Shown here: positions 38,794 through 47,966 of the stretch, piece after piece
Layout: every line of letters begins with the position of its first letter
Numbering within the stretch: the stretch's first letter is position 1
NCBI GenBank assembly: GCA_007753675.1
Contig: CP036432.1
Location: 111,482 to 175,481 of the forward strand
Reading direction: 5' to 3'
DNA: 64,000 nt
Source of the DNA: Stieleria magnilauensis
GTDB taxonomy: Bacteria > Planctomycetota > Planctomycetia > Pirellulales > Pirellulaceae
Made by a program: the position numbers and the translations under genes
Notes under the pieces: model-generated
Told to the model about the DNA's origin: nothing
Databases searched by the model: none
What the model saw: only the letters and a program-made list of their open reading frames with translations

Positions 38794-40587
38794 ATGGCTG
38801 ATTTGATTGCACAGGGACCGCAGAATTATCATCGCTGGCGTCGGGAGATCCCCGATGCGACGACGTGTAGCGATTTGGTGATCGGTCGCAGCGATGCGGA
38901 CTGGAATGTGCCTTGGGATCCGATGATCTCTCGCGCCCATGTCCGTGTGATTCCGCAGGCCAATGGGCGGATCGAGATCATGGCTGTCCCCTCGGCCCGC
39001 AATCCCGTCTATCACCAGGGGCGTCACGCGGTTCGCTTTGTGCTGGTCCCCGGCGACCACTTTGTGATCGGCAAGACGACGTTCACGTTGGCGGCCGCGA
39101 CGAGCAACCGTTCACCGGAGCGGCTTCGGGATCCGGCCGGTGACGATGCAATGGACGTCACCGAAAACGTGTTCGACCACGTGGCGCTGCGTCGCAAGCA
39201 CTTCCGCGACATCAATGCACGGATCGATGTGTTGACGCGGCTACCGGACTTGATTGCCAGCAGCGACAGTGATCAAGAGTTGCTCGTCCGCGTGACGAGT
39301 GTCCTGCTGCAATCGACGCCTTCGGCCGAAGCGGTTTCGATCTTGTCCGCTGCGGAGTTGAAGACCGATCCGGACGCCCGGATTGAAGTGCTGCACTATG
39401 ACAACCGCAGCGCAACGCTAGGCGGTTCACCGATCAGCCGACGACTGGTCAAGCGTTCGATCGAAAAGCGGGAAAGCATCTTGAACGTTTGGGCCGGGGC
39501 AGATTCGCAGTACACCACCAGTGCGTTCACGGCGCGGGAAGACGTGGATTGGGCGTACTGCGTCCCGCTGCGAACCGAGGCCTGTCGCGGTTGGGTGATT
39601 TACATCACGGGGAAACTTCCCGACACCGGCGTGGCCGGCTCGGGGAAGCCGCTGGACGTTTCCGAACAACTTCACGATGACGTCAAATTTGCCGAACTGG
39701 TCGGGACCACAATGGCCAGTCTGCAACAGAGTCGGCAACTGCAGCGTCGTCAGGCGGCGATGCGCAACTTTTTTGCGCCGGTCGTGATGCGGGCGCTTGC
39801 CAACGGTGACACCGCCAGGGTGTTGAAACCGCGTGAGGCTGACCTGACGGTCATGTTTTGTGACCTCCGCGGATTTTCACGACGCAGCGAACAAGATTCG
39901 CAAAATCTGCTGCAGTTGTTGTCCGACGTCAGCGACGCGCTGGGGGTGATGACCAAGCACATCCTCGGTTACGACGGCGTGATCGGAGATTTTCATGGTG
40001 ATGCGGCGATGGGGTTTTGGGGGTGGCCGCTGGCGCAAGAGCAATCCGTTCTCCAAGCGTCCAGCGCCGCGTTGGCGATTCAAGCCGAATACCACCATTC
40101 GGATCTGGGATTCCGTTGCGGGATCGGGTTGGCACACGGTCGCGCCGTCGCCGGCCAGATCGGTACCAAGGACCAGGTCAAGGTGACAGCGTTCGGGCCC
40201 GTCGTGAATCTTTCCAGTCGACTGGAATCGATGTCCAAGCGATTCGGGGCCGAGATCATCTTGGACGAAGCGACGCGGGCGGGTTTGTTGGCATCGGGGC
40301 AAAACCAATTCAAGCTGCGTCGATTGGCCAAGGTCCGTCCCGCCGGGTTCGCGTCACCGGTGGAAATCTCGGAATTGATCGGAGAGGCGGCGATCGCGAC
40401 CCAACAGGTCACCGATGGGTTGATCGCGGATTACGAAGCCGCACTGGATCTGTTTGCCGCCGGTGACCTGGACGCGGCGCTGAAACAATTTCGTTCCCTG
40501 CCGACCTGGGACGGACCGACACAGATGATGATCAAACAGATTCTCTCGGGAGACAGCGACGGCGAGGTGATCGACCTGCCGAAATGA
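38794..40587 (+). CDS. FHA-GAF-class III nucleotide cyclase
   Basis: 597-aa cytoplasmic signalling protein from ATG 38794 (MADLIAQGPQNYHRW). Order: FHA-like domain (about residues 20-105, VIGRSDADWNVPWDPMISRAHVRV), GAF-like domain (about 145-320), and a class III adenylate/guanylate cyclase domain (about 345-530). The cyclase keeps the metal Asp in LTVMFCDLRGFSRRS (about 350-364) and GDFHGDAAMGFWG, and the transition-state Asn/Arg in NLSSRLES. The purine-selecting Lys position reads Asp (VIGDFHGD), and the second selectivity position is Thr. So cyclisation is likely but base choice is open. FHA implies input from phosphothreonine proteins, for example a Ser/Thr kinase. Confidence 0.9.
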   Translation: MADLIAQGPQNYHRWRREIPDATTCSDLVIGRSDADWNVPWDPMISRAHVRVIPQANGRIEIMAVPSARNPVYHQGRHAVRFVLVPGDHFVIGKTTFTLAAATSNRSPERLRDPAGDDAMDVTENVFDHVALRRKHFRDINARIDVLTRLPDLIASSDSDQELLVRVTSVLLQSTPSAEAVSILSAAELKTDPDARIEVLHYDNRSATLGGSPISRRLVKRSIEKRESILNVWAGADSQYTTSAFTAREDVDWAYCVPLRTEACRGWVIYITGKLPDTGVAGSGKPLDVSEQLHDDVKFAELVGTTMASLQQSRQLQRRQAAMRNFFAPVVMRALANGDTARVLKPREADLTVMFCDLRGFSRRSEQDSQNLLQLLSDVSDALGVMTKHILGYDGVIGDFHGDAAMGFWGWPLAQEQSVLQASSAALAIQAEYHHSDLGFRCGIGLAHGRAVAGQIGTKDQVKVTAFGPVVNLSSRLESMSKRFGAEIILDEATRAGLLASGQNQFKLRRLAKVRPAGFASPVEISELIGEAAIATQQVTDGLIADYEAALDLFAAGDLDAALKQFRSLPTWDGPTQMMIKQILSGDSDGEVIDLPK

Positions 40588-40662
40588 TCGGGTGATCATC
40601 CGCAACGTCGTGAATCCATTCAGTCGGGTGGTCGTCGGCGCGTTCTGTTGTCAAGTTACGCG
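38794..40662 (+). other. Span note: cyclase gene and following spacer
   Basis: This entry only marks that the gene described next ends at 40587 and that the 129 bp to the DinB gene start at 40717 show no gene, terminator or repeat I can support. Confidence 0.4.
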
Positions 40663-40716
40663 GCGAGGCGTGCCGACAATCACGCTGGATTTCTATCACT
40701 TTGCCACCGCCGCGAA

Positions 40717-41790
40717 ATGACTGCTTACGAATTGATTGACGATCTGTTTGCCTACAACCGCTGGGCCAACACAAAAATCGCCACGCTCTGCGAAGGGCTG
40801 CGTGATGCACAACTCGACGCAAAACGCGAACTCGGTTTTGGCACGCTACGCGGCACCCTATTTCACCTGTTGACGGCCGAGCGTGTCTGGATGGAGCGTT
40901 GGACGGGAGCCCCGTGGCGGCCGTTTCCGACCGACCCGGACGGCATGTCCTTGGACGAGTTTTCTGCCGGATTGGCGGAAGTCGCTGCACAGCGGCGGTC
41001 GCTGATCGAAATCCATCGCGCCACTCGGTGGCGTGAGCCGATCACGTATCAGGACAGCAAGAAAACCGAATTCACGCATTCGCTTTTTGATCTGCTGCTG
41101 CACGTCGCCAACCACGGCGTTCACCATCGCGCCCAATCGCTGCATTTCTTGAAACAATTCGATCGCACGGTTCCCGCCGGTCTGGATTACATCTTTTATC
41201 GGTTGGCGGCCACGACGGTTGAGCAGTCGCCTGAATCCGTTGAGCAGCTGCAAGCGTTCGGGTTGGAGGTCGCGACGATTCAGACGCCGGATCCCCGCTA
41301 CGATGCCGCCCTGATCGAACGGCTTTTCCAGTACCAGGACTGGGCGAACAACGAAATCCTGTCCTTTTGTGACACCGTCGAAGTCGCCGCGCTCGATCGC
41401 GATTTTCAGATGGGATGCGGATCGATTCGGAAATCGTTGCTGCACCTGATGAATGCCGATCGTTGGTGGGTGGAAAACTGGAACGGCGACCGGCGAGCGT
41501 TTCCCCAATCCGCACCCGACACTCCGTTGGTGGCGATCCGAAAGGCTTGGGCAAAAGTCGCCAAGCAGCGAAACGAGTTCCTGGCCGGCGTCGATTCGGC
41601 CGTCGCGATGGACGTCGTCACGATCGAGCCCGACGGACCGCCGACGGCATTTCGCATTGGCGAATCGGCACTGCACCTGGCGCTACACGGAACACACCAC
41701 CGAGCCCAGGTGCTCAACATGTTGCGTCGCTCCGGGGGACGTATCCGAAATCTCGACATGCTGTATTGGCCCGCGCTCTCGTCGCGCTGA
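40717..41790 (+). CDS. Tandem DinB-domain protein
   Basis: 357 aa from ATG 40717 (MTAYELIDDLFAYNRW). Two full DinB four-helix bundles are fused: first about residues 1-165 with HVANHGVHHRAQSLHFL, second about 185-357 with YQDWANNEILSF and LALHGTHHRAQVLNML. Both keep the H-x3-H metal motif near the end and the first-helix pattern (NRWANTKI, QDWANNEI). Usual family members have one bundle and dimerise, so the fusion probably makes a pseudo-dimer. Substrate unknown; metal-dependent thiol transferases are the best known relatives. Its stop is 4 bp from the convergent hydrolase gene end. Confidence 0.88.
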   Translation: MTAYELIDDLFAYNRWANTKIATLCEGLRDAQLDAKRELGFGTLRGTLFHLLTAERVWMERWTGAPWRPFPTDPDGMSLDEFSAGLAEVAAQRRSLIEIHRATRWREPITYQDSKKTEFTHSLFDLLLHVANHGVHHRAQSLHFLKQFDRTVPAGLDYIFYRLAATTVEQSPESVEQLQAFGLEVATIQTPDPRYDAALIERLFQYQDWANNEILSFCDTVEVAALDRDFQMGCGSIRKSLLHLMNADRWWVENWNGDRRAFPQSAPDTPLVAIRKAWAKVAKQRNEFLAGVDSAVAMDVVTIEPDGPPTAFRIGESALHLALHGTHHRAQVLNMLRRSGGRIRNLDMLYWPALSSR

Positions 41791-41794
41791 CACG

Positions 41795-42622
41795 TCAACG
41801 ACTGGACTGTTGCCACAGCCATTGGATGGCACGGGCGATTTCGTTTTCGTGTTCGTCCGTTGCAATCCCGTCATGGTCCAAGCCCTCCATGACCACCAAC
41901 TGTTTCGGTCCCGGCAACGCGTCAAACACTTCCATTTGCAAGGACGGTGGAACCAATTGATCCCGCTCGGATTGCAGCATCACCGTCGGGACATGGGCCA
42001 GGGGCGCCGTCAGCGACAGATTCATCTCCGCCGGAACGCTCTCGGCGATCGCGTCGGTCAGATGCCCCAGCGGATAGCGCCGCGCGACGCGTTTGACGGT
42101 TTGGATCAGCGGCGGCGGATTGCGCAGAATCAACCCCTCGATCTGAACGTTCGCCTGTGACGCCACGTAGGTTGCCGTCGCACAACCGAGCGAATTGCCG
42201 ACCAACCAAATCCGCGGACGTCGGGCCGGCAAACCGCTGGTGACCAGGGACCAAAACCGCGACGCGCGGCGGGCGATATTGGCAAGCGTCGGGCGACCGC
42301 TGGTGGCGCCATAACCGGGCGCGTTCCAGGTGCAAATCTTGACCGTCGCTTCGGGAAGGAATCGGCACGGCCAATCCGACGCGCGCTCCGCTCGGCCCGC
42401 CGTCCCGGGAAATTTCAGGATCATCAAATCCAGCGGTTGATGATCGGGCGAGAGTTCGGCGGTTGTTCCATCGCCCCGCGAACGGCGGTACTCGACAAAA
42501 TACTCGTCCGTCACACGATCGACGGTTACCAGCACCCGTTCTTTGGGCGCATAGACCAACTCGTTTCGCGACGGGCGCAAAACGAAACGATCCAACAGAT
42601 GGCGACGGAAAGAACGAATCAT
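41795..42622 (-). CDS. Alpha/beta hydrolase
   Basis: 275 aa from ATG 42622 (MIRSFRRHLLDRF). The fold is seen in LMILKFPGTAGR (oxyanion strand, about residues 62-73), the nucleophile elbow LVGNSLGCATATYVA (Ser about 142), the acid region MLQSERDQLVPP (about 221) and the catalytic His in EGLDHDGIATDEHE (about 250). No signal peptide. It lies 37 bp downstream of the sulfatase stop on the same strand, so they may be co-transcribed. Substrate unknown. Confidence 0.85.
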   Translation of the reverse strand: MIRSFRRHLLDRFVLRPSRNELVYAPKERVLVTVDRVTDEYFVEYRRSRGDGTTAELSPDHQPLDLMILKFPGTAGRAERASDWPCRFLPEATVKICTWNAPGYGATSGRPTLANIARRASRFWSLVTSGLPARRPRIWLVGNSLGCATATYVASQANVQIEGLILRNPPPLIQTVKRVARRYPLGHLTDAIAESVPAEMNLSLTAPLAHVPTVMLQSERDQLVPPSLQMEVFDALPGPKQLVVMEGLDHDGIATDEHENEIARAIQWLWQQSSR

Positions 42623-42659
42623 GCCAGCATCTTGGTCGTCGCGTCGGCCGTTGTCTAGC

Positions 42660-44174
42660 TCACATCGGTCCGGGCGCGTTGATCTGGTCGGCCGAGCGGT
42701 CTTCCCCGGGCGTCGTCGCGCCTGCGGCATCGATCGAATCCTTGCCGAGCGGTTTGCCGGTCTCGCGATCGAAGGTGTCCGGTGAAAGTTTTTCCGGCAC
42801 GCTGTCCCCGGTCGCCTCCATCCACTCGTCCAGCACTGCCTTGAGCCGCGTTTGGGTTTCCGTGTGTTCGGGCTGTGCGGCCAAGTTGTTCAACTGATGG
42901 GGGTCGGTCTTCACGTTGTACAGTTCCACGCTCGGGCGCGGTGTCAAAAAGACGTCGGCCTGAGCGTCGCTCAATTGGCCCGACGCGCGGAGGGCACGCA
43001 GTTGCTGGTGCGAATCGCTGCGGACCGAGTCCGCCGGACCCTGCCATGCCAGGTAGGGCCGTTGATTGAAGATCAGCAAATGATCCCCGTCGCGCACGCT
43101 GCGGCCAAACGCTTCGTAATCATGCCAGTTGTGCTCCGAAAACGCATACCGGCGAATCGAGGCCGAGGCCTGTTCGAACAGCGGCAACATCGATGCACCC
43201 TGCATCGTCTCGGGGGTCTCGCAGCCCGCTGCGGACAGCACCGTCGGCGCCAAGTCGATCACGCTGACCAGCTGATCGCTGGCGCCGGTCCACTTGATTC
43301 CCTTTGGCCAATGGGCCACTAGAGCCGTCTTCATCCCGGAATCGTGCAGCCGGGTTTTGGCGCGTGGGAACGGCCGCCCGTTGTCGGCCAAAACGTAAAT
43401 CAGTGTGTCGTCCAAAACCCCCTGGCGACGCAGCTCGTCGACGACGACGCCGATGCGATAATCGAATCGCGTGACTTCGTTGTAGTACGACGCCAGGTCC
43501 TGACGCGTTTTGGCGTCATCGGACAAAAACGGCGGCACCACCACATCCTCGGGGCGGTGTTTCGGTCCGTACTCGTCCGGCTTCCATTGTTGATCGGCGT
43601 CCCAGCCGCGGTGCGCATCATAGGACGCAAACCAAAAGAAGAACGGTTGGTCTTTGGGTCGCTGGCGCGTCACGCTCAACCAATTTGCCGAACCACTCGT
43701 GTCCCCTTTCGTCTTGCCCGTGTCGACGTGGTCAAACGCATCCGGCCGTGGCGACTGGCCTGGGCCCGGCGCGGTCGATTTCATGTGGTGCTTGCCCGAC
43801 AGCGCCGTGTAGTACCCGGACTGTTTCAAGATTTCGGGGAACCATGGCAAGTGCAACGAGATCGGTTGGTGCAGTTCCGCGGCCTTGCCATTGTTGTGCG
43901 GGTAACGCCCCGTGATGATGCTGCTGCGCGAGGGGCTGCAACTGCTGGCGGTCAAGTAGGCGCGGTCGAAACGGATGCCGGCGCCGGCCAGTGCGTCGAT
44001 GTTCGGCGTGCGGGCGGCCGAATTGCCATAGCATCCATAGTCATTCCAACTGACGTCGTCGGCGATAAATAAAATGACGTTGGGCCGATCCGCGGCCAGC
44101 GACAGCGAGGCGTGAAGCAGTGCGATGCAGGCAAACGAAAGTCGTACGCTGTACCGAAAGAGGTTTGATAGCAT
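42660..44174 (-). CDS. Secreted formylglycine sulfatase
   Basis: 504-aa exported sulfatase, signal peptide MLSNLFRYSVRLSFACIALL..LAA. It hydrolyses sulfate esters or sulfamates, probably of marine sulfated polysaccharides. Metal-binding start PNVILFIADDVSWNDYGCYG (about residues 31-50) and the formylglycine motif SCSPSRSSIITGRYPH (Cys about 79, C-x-P-S-R) are intact. GKHHMKS and ADNGRPFPRAKT also match the family and resemble S1_8/N-sulfatase-like members. Activation needs a formylglycine-generating enzyme, not seen in the window. The C-terminal tail (about residues 470-504) is low complexity. Confidence 0.95.
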   Translation of the reverse strand: MLSNLFRYSVRLSFACIALLHASLSLAADRPNVILFIADDVSWNDYGCYGNSAARTPNIDALAGAGIRFDRAYLTASSCSPSRSSIITGRYPHNNGKAAELHQPISLHLPWFPEILKQSGYYTALSGKHHMKSTAPGPGQSPRPDAFDHVDTGKTKGDTSGSANWLSVTRQRPKDQPFFFWFASYDAHRGWDADQQWKPDEYGPKHRPEDVVVPPFLSDDAKTRQDLASYYNEVTRFDYRIGVVVDELRRQGVLDDTLIYVLADNGRPFPRAKTRLHDSGMKTALVAHWPKGIKWTGASDQLVSVIDLAPTVLSAAGCETPETMQGASMLPLFEQASASIRRYAFSEHNWHDYEAFGRSVRDGDHLLIFNQRPYLAWQGPADSVRSDSHQQLRALRASGQLSDAQADVFLTPRPSVELYNVKTDPHQLNNLAAQPEHTETQTRLKAVLDEWMEATGDSVPEKLSPDTFDRETGKPLGKDSIDAAGATTPGEDRSADQINAPGPM

Positions 44175-44386
44175 TTTCAGCCTGTTGGCAAACAGTGAAA
44201 AAAGGAATTCAAATGGCTCCCTAGCTTAATCGGTGCTCGAAATCGATGTGTCGCGCGATAAGATCTTGCCGCGGAAAAGGGGACAGGCTGTAACTTGCGG
44301 AACAATGAAACAATCACTGGGCCCACGGATGGCAGCGCGAACCCACGGATTTTTTGGCCGCGGAAAAGCGGCGGGGAGTCACGCGG

Positions 44387-45670
44387 ATGATGGAAACCCT
44401 TAATGATCGTTTACAGCGGTTTGAAATCAACGCCGATGTGAAGGCGGCGGCTGACGTGGACTCGCTGCGCGGGCGGACCTGGCTGGCGTTGACCTCCAGC
44501 CACCTCGGCACGTCGACGCGGTTGCATGCCGAGGTGTGTCGTTACATCAGCCGATCGATGATCGAGGCGCGGCAAGCCGGGCACGTGTTGTTGGTCGCGG
44601 CGGGATCGGCGATCGAATCTTGGGCGGTCCGCGCCGCGGATCTTTTTTCGGTGCCGGTGATAGGTGTGTTCGTCAATGATTCGGCGACGTCCAATCGGTC
44701 AGCGGGATTGCAGCGTCGGATCGAGGTTTGCGGCGACCGAACGCTCAGTCGCGATTGGGTCGTCGTCGCCTTGGCCGATCGTGTGGATTGTGTGTTCAGC
44801 CGCCGCAAGGGCAACGTCGAACGATCGTTGCGACTGCGGCTGGATCGAGACCATCGGCCCACCGTTCGCGTCGCCGTTCACGATGGTTCGGTCGACAAGA
44901 CCGCTCAACGCGCGGCGCGAGACTTGATGGGATGTGGTGCCGTCGGATGGTACTGTCGTCCGAGCGTGACCGAATGTGTTTCCGATCAGGGGAGTCGCGA
45001 TTCGGACTGCGGTGTCCCGAGACGTCTCTCGGCGGTGTGTCGATCGCCGCAATGGGCAACGACGCGTGGCCAGTGGCTGGTTCATTGCACGCGGGTCAGC
45101 CAAGGTCCCTGGCCGGGACAAACCGACCGACAGCACCGCGACGGTTTGTTGTTGGGCGACACCACGTTGGCAACCATCACCAAACGCACGCCGTTGGACT
45201 CCTTGCAGCGAATCGTTCGCATGCGGCGCGTGGTCGGATCGGCAATCGCGAGCGATCGGGCCTGGCCGGTGGTTTGTTTTTCTGAGGAGTCACTCGAACG
45301 GTTGCTTTCGCGGCGAAGTTATCGTCCGCATCTGCACCGCTGGGATTACGAGCCGTATGGCGTTGCGATCCGCAAGTCGGCTGCGATCGCCGCGGGGGCC
45401 CAGTCGGTGATCTACGGCAGCGCCGAACAGCGTAAGACGATTGCAGAAACAGACCGGTTCCGATTTCAATCCGTCGGCACGACGTACGATTGGACTCAGG
45501 AACGTGAATGGCGGTTTGCCGGCGATGTCGATTTGGATCGATTGGATCGCCGTGACGTGCGGGTCTTTGTCGCTGACCAGGCAGACGTCAGCCGTGTCGC
45601 CGGGCCTTTCGACGTCAGTGTCGTCGGGCAGATTGTTCAATCAGCGGGACGCCCATCAGCGCATGCCTGA
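44387..45670 (+). CDS. Uncharacterised two-domain protein (SLOG-like N half, DUF2971-like C half)
   Basis: 427 aa from ATG 44387 (MMETLNDRLQRF); the frame extends to a TTG. I do not recognise the gene with certainty. Residues about 30-100 read ALTSSHLGTSTRLHAEVCRY, HVLLVAAGSAIESWAVRAA and PVIGVFVND, an order like the SLOG/DprA/LOG nucleotide-binding Rossmann fold (strand-Ser-Ser, Gly-Ser loop, closing strand). Residues about 295-420 read VVCFSEESLERLL, YEPYGVAIRKSA, SVIYGS and DWTQEREWRFAG, the order of conserved blocks in DUF2971. A Cys-rich middle (CGAVGWYCRPSVTEC) is between. No signal or membrane segment. It overlaps the convergent TolC gene by 15 bp. A defence or nucleotide-signal role is a guess. 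Confidence 0.6.
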   Translation: MMETLNDRLQRFEINADVKAAADVDSLRGRTWLALTSSHLGTSTRLHAEVCRYISRSMIEARQAGHVLLVAAGSAIESWAVRAADLFSVPVIGVFVNDSATSNRSAGLQRRIEVCGDRTLSRDWVVVALADRVDCVFSRRKGNVERSLRLRLDRDHRPTVRVAVHDGSVDKTAQRAARDLMGCGAVGWYCRPSVTECVSDQGSRDSDCGVPRRLSAVCRSPQWATTRGQWLVHCTRVSQGPWPGQTDRQHRDGLLLGDTTLATITKRTPLDSLQRIVRMRRVVGSAIASDRAWPVVCFSEESLERLLSRRSYRPHLHRWDYEPYGVAIRKSAAIAAGAQSVIYGSAEQRKTIAETDRFRFQSVGTTYDWTQEREWRFAGDVDLDRLDRRDVRVFVADQADVSRVAGPFDVSVVGQIVQSAGRPSAHA

Positions 45671-47668
45671 GATTCGATACCAAGGTTGTGGGTGAGCGAC
45701 GTGGTCGGAATCGTCTCGGCGGACGGTGGATGTCGGCGGTTCGGCGGGCTGCCTTTCAGCAGCCTGTGTTTCAGCGGTCTGCAGCTGGCTGATGTACGAC
45801 GGTAGCGTGTCGGATTGCGGCTGCGGTTTGTCTGAGTGCGGTTGCCGTTGATTCGTTTGCGTGACAGGTTCGGTTGCCAAGTCGGTGGGACAAAGCTCGA
45901 TCGGTCGGGATTGAATCAACGTTCCGGTGGCGCGTTTTAAGTTGAAAATCGACAGTTTGAAGGTCAGTTGAGACTGCAGGTATTCGTATTCGGCGACCGC
46001 CAGTGCGTCCTGGGCGATCAGCAAGTTTTCCAGGGCCAAGCTGGCGGTGACGTCTTCGCCGGGCAGCTGCTGCCATCGCTTGGTCAACGCATTGAGTTGC
46101 GCGTTACGGGCCTGCATCGCGTGCTGCTTGGTCGACAGTTCGGTCTCGGAAGTCATGCATTCACGGGCGGCGACTTCGACTTCGAATCGGACGGTTTCCA
46201 GTGTGGTCGCGTACTGATTGCGAAGTTGACGGATTTCTAATTGCCGGCGTCGATGTCGAGCGTTGGCGGCGCGGTTAAAAACTGGGAGTTCGTATTCCAG
46301 CCCAAGTCCGTAGCTGGGTCGCCCGGTATCAAACTGGTTCGCCCAAGCGTCGAAGGCTTGCCCCTGGCCTTCTAAACCGCTCAGGTAGAAATTGGTGACC
46401 AGATCCAGCACCGGCAACAGTTCGTGCTTGGCCATTTGTAAACGCACCGAAGCCGCTTTGATGTTCTTGATCGCTTGTTGCAGTTCCGGTCGTTTTTGGA
46501 ACGCGATGGTGATCGATTCATCCAGTTCGACCGGCAGGCTTTCGAAAACCGGCATGTCGATCGGGATGATCTCGACGTCGCAAAGGGACGGGTCGTTGAC
46601 GAGTGATCGGAGTCGTGACTCGACGTTCTTGACCGCGGCACGGGCGCGGACCAGTTCGCTGGCGCGTGATTTCAGCGTCGCTTCTGCACTGATGATCTGC
46701 GTCAGCCGGGCGTCGACTTCGCGTCGTTGGTTCAACCGGTCAAAGACGTCTTTGCCGCGGATGTACGAGTTGATCTTTTGGTACAAAACCGCTCGTTCGA
46801 GGTGCAATGCCCAGTACGATCGGGCGACTTCTAACAGGTGAGATTGAAGTTGGCGTTGGACTTCATCTTCGGCGACGTTCTTGTCAATCTGGGCCAGCAA
46901 CACCAGGCTTTCGTTGTACTGGCGTCCGCGGCCACGCATCAGTGGTTGCGTGAAGGACAGGTTCAACCGCGCCGTGCCTTGCGGATCGGGCACGAAGAAC
47001 TGGGAGTTGTTGTCTTGGAACCCGAGTCGTTGATACAGTTCCAGGTCGGCACCGGAGCGTGTCCGTCGACGCAATCCCGCCCGCGCGCTCAAGCGATGGT
47101 CTTCGAAAAATCGGACGTCGCCACCGGCCGTCAATGAATTCCCGATCGGGTCGGTGGTGTCGTCCCAGCGGGCCTCGGTGAACGCGGTCCAGTCAAAGGC
47201 GGCGTCGGCCTCGATGATCGTCGTCTCGCGAATCAGTGGCAAGTCGCGAAAGACTTGGATCTGTCTGGAGTGCTCCAACGCTCGGAGCAACGTGTCGTCC
47301 AAGGTCAGCGCCGCCGAGGGAACTTCCGGGCGGATCGGTTGCGACACCAGGGGTTGCCACCAGCCGGGGTCGAACGTGGCGTCGGCGGCATGAACCCCGT
47401 CGGTTTCGAGGTGCTGATGGACGTGTCGAAGCGTCTGGTCGTTCGCGACCGAAGCGGTCGTCACCGAAGCAGCCGATGGCGCTGCCGTTGGGGAGGACTG
47501 CGCGGTGAGATCGATGGGGGCACAGGAGACGGTGATCGCGACGAGCGAAAGTCGTGCGAGCGCCGAAACGTCCACGTTCCATTGCTTGTTGAGAGTCGGC
47601 GCGGTGGGCGCACGACCGAACATCGTCAATCCTTGACGAAGTGAAAACATCACGTTGATTCTGTTCAT
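45656..47668 (-). CDS. TolC-family outer-membrane efflux protein, second copy
   Basis: 670 aa from ATG 47668 (MNRINVMFSLRQG); the frame runs to a TTG three codons earlier. A hydrophobic stretch (ALARLSLVAITVSCAP, about residues 36-51) looks like an export signal with a late Cys. The two efflux-protein halves follow: RTRSGADLELYQRL, SFTQPLMRGRGRQYNESLVLL (typical) and NFYLSGLEGQGQAFDAWANQ, with long helices between. The C-terminal 80 residues are Gln/Thr/Pro-rich. No adaptor or pump gene is beside it. It converges on the two-domain protein at 44387 and their ends overlap. Confidence 0.9.
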   Translation of the reverse strand: MNRINVMFSLRQGLTMFGRAPTAPTLNKQWNVDVSALARLSLVAITVSCAPIDLTAQSSPTAAPSAASVTTASVANDQTLRHVHQHLETDGVHAADATFDPGWWQPLVSQPIRPEVPSAALTLDDTLLRALEHSRQIQVFRDLPLIRETTIIEADAAFDWTAFTEARWDDTTDPIGNSLTAGGDVRFFEDHRLSARAGLRRRTRSGADLELYQRLGFQDNNSQFFVPDPQGTARLNLSFTQPLMRGRGRQYNESLVLLAQIDKNVAEDEVQRQLQSHLLEVARSYWALHLERAVLYQKINSYIRGKDVFDRLNQRREVDARLTQIISAEATLKSRASELVRARAAVKNVESRLRSLVNDPSLCDVEIIPIDMPVFESLPVELDESITIAFQKRPELQQAIKNIKAASVRLQMAKHELLPVLDLVTNFYLSGLEGQGQAFDAWANQFDTGRPSYGLGLEYELPVFNRAANARHRRRQLEIRQLRNQYATTLETVRFEVEVAARECMTSETELSTKQHAMQARNAQLNALTKRWQQLPGEDVTASLALENLLIAQDALAVAEYEYLQSQLTFKLSIFNLKRATGTLIQSRPIELCPTDLATEPVTQTNQRQPHSDKPQPQSDTLPSYISQLQTAETQAAERQPAEPPTSTVRRDDSDHVAHPQPWYRISGMR

Positions 47669-47966
47669 GTGGGGCAAGTGAACGCATTCGGCACGCGATC
47701 ATTGATCGGCGGCGCCTGGCGGAATGCCCGTGTGGGGAGGGCAACGATTCCGATGTTGAGGGTTTTCGGTCACTCGCGATGGCGGACTTCACGAGCCGAC
47801 ACTCAGATCACGGTTTGAGGTCGCCCCGGCAGCGTTTTGTGACAGATGTTCATGCCGGTACGTTCGTGCGTGTTACGACGGTCGCTGCCATCGGTGGGAA
47901 TGATTTTCGATGGTTAGCCCGGTAAAATTGCTGGAGTGCTTCGTCAAAATAAAAGTGGCCGGAGCA
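47669..47966. other. Intergenic region without recognised gene
   Basis: 298 bp between the second TolC gene start and the radical SAM gene stop, both on the minus strand. It should hold the TolC promoter. I see no repeat, hairpin pair or conserved ORF with a good start in it. Confidence 0.5.
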
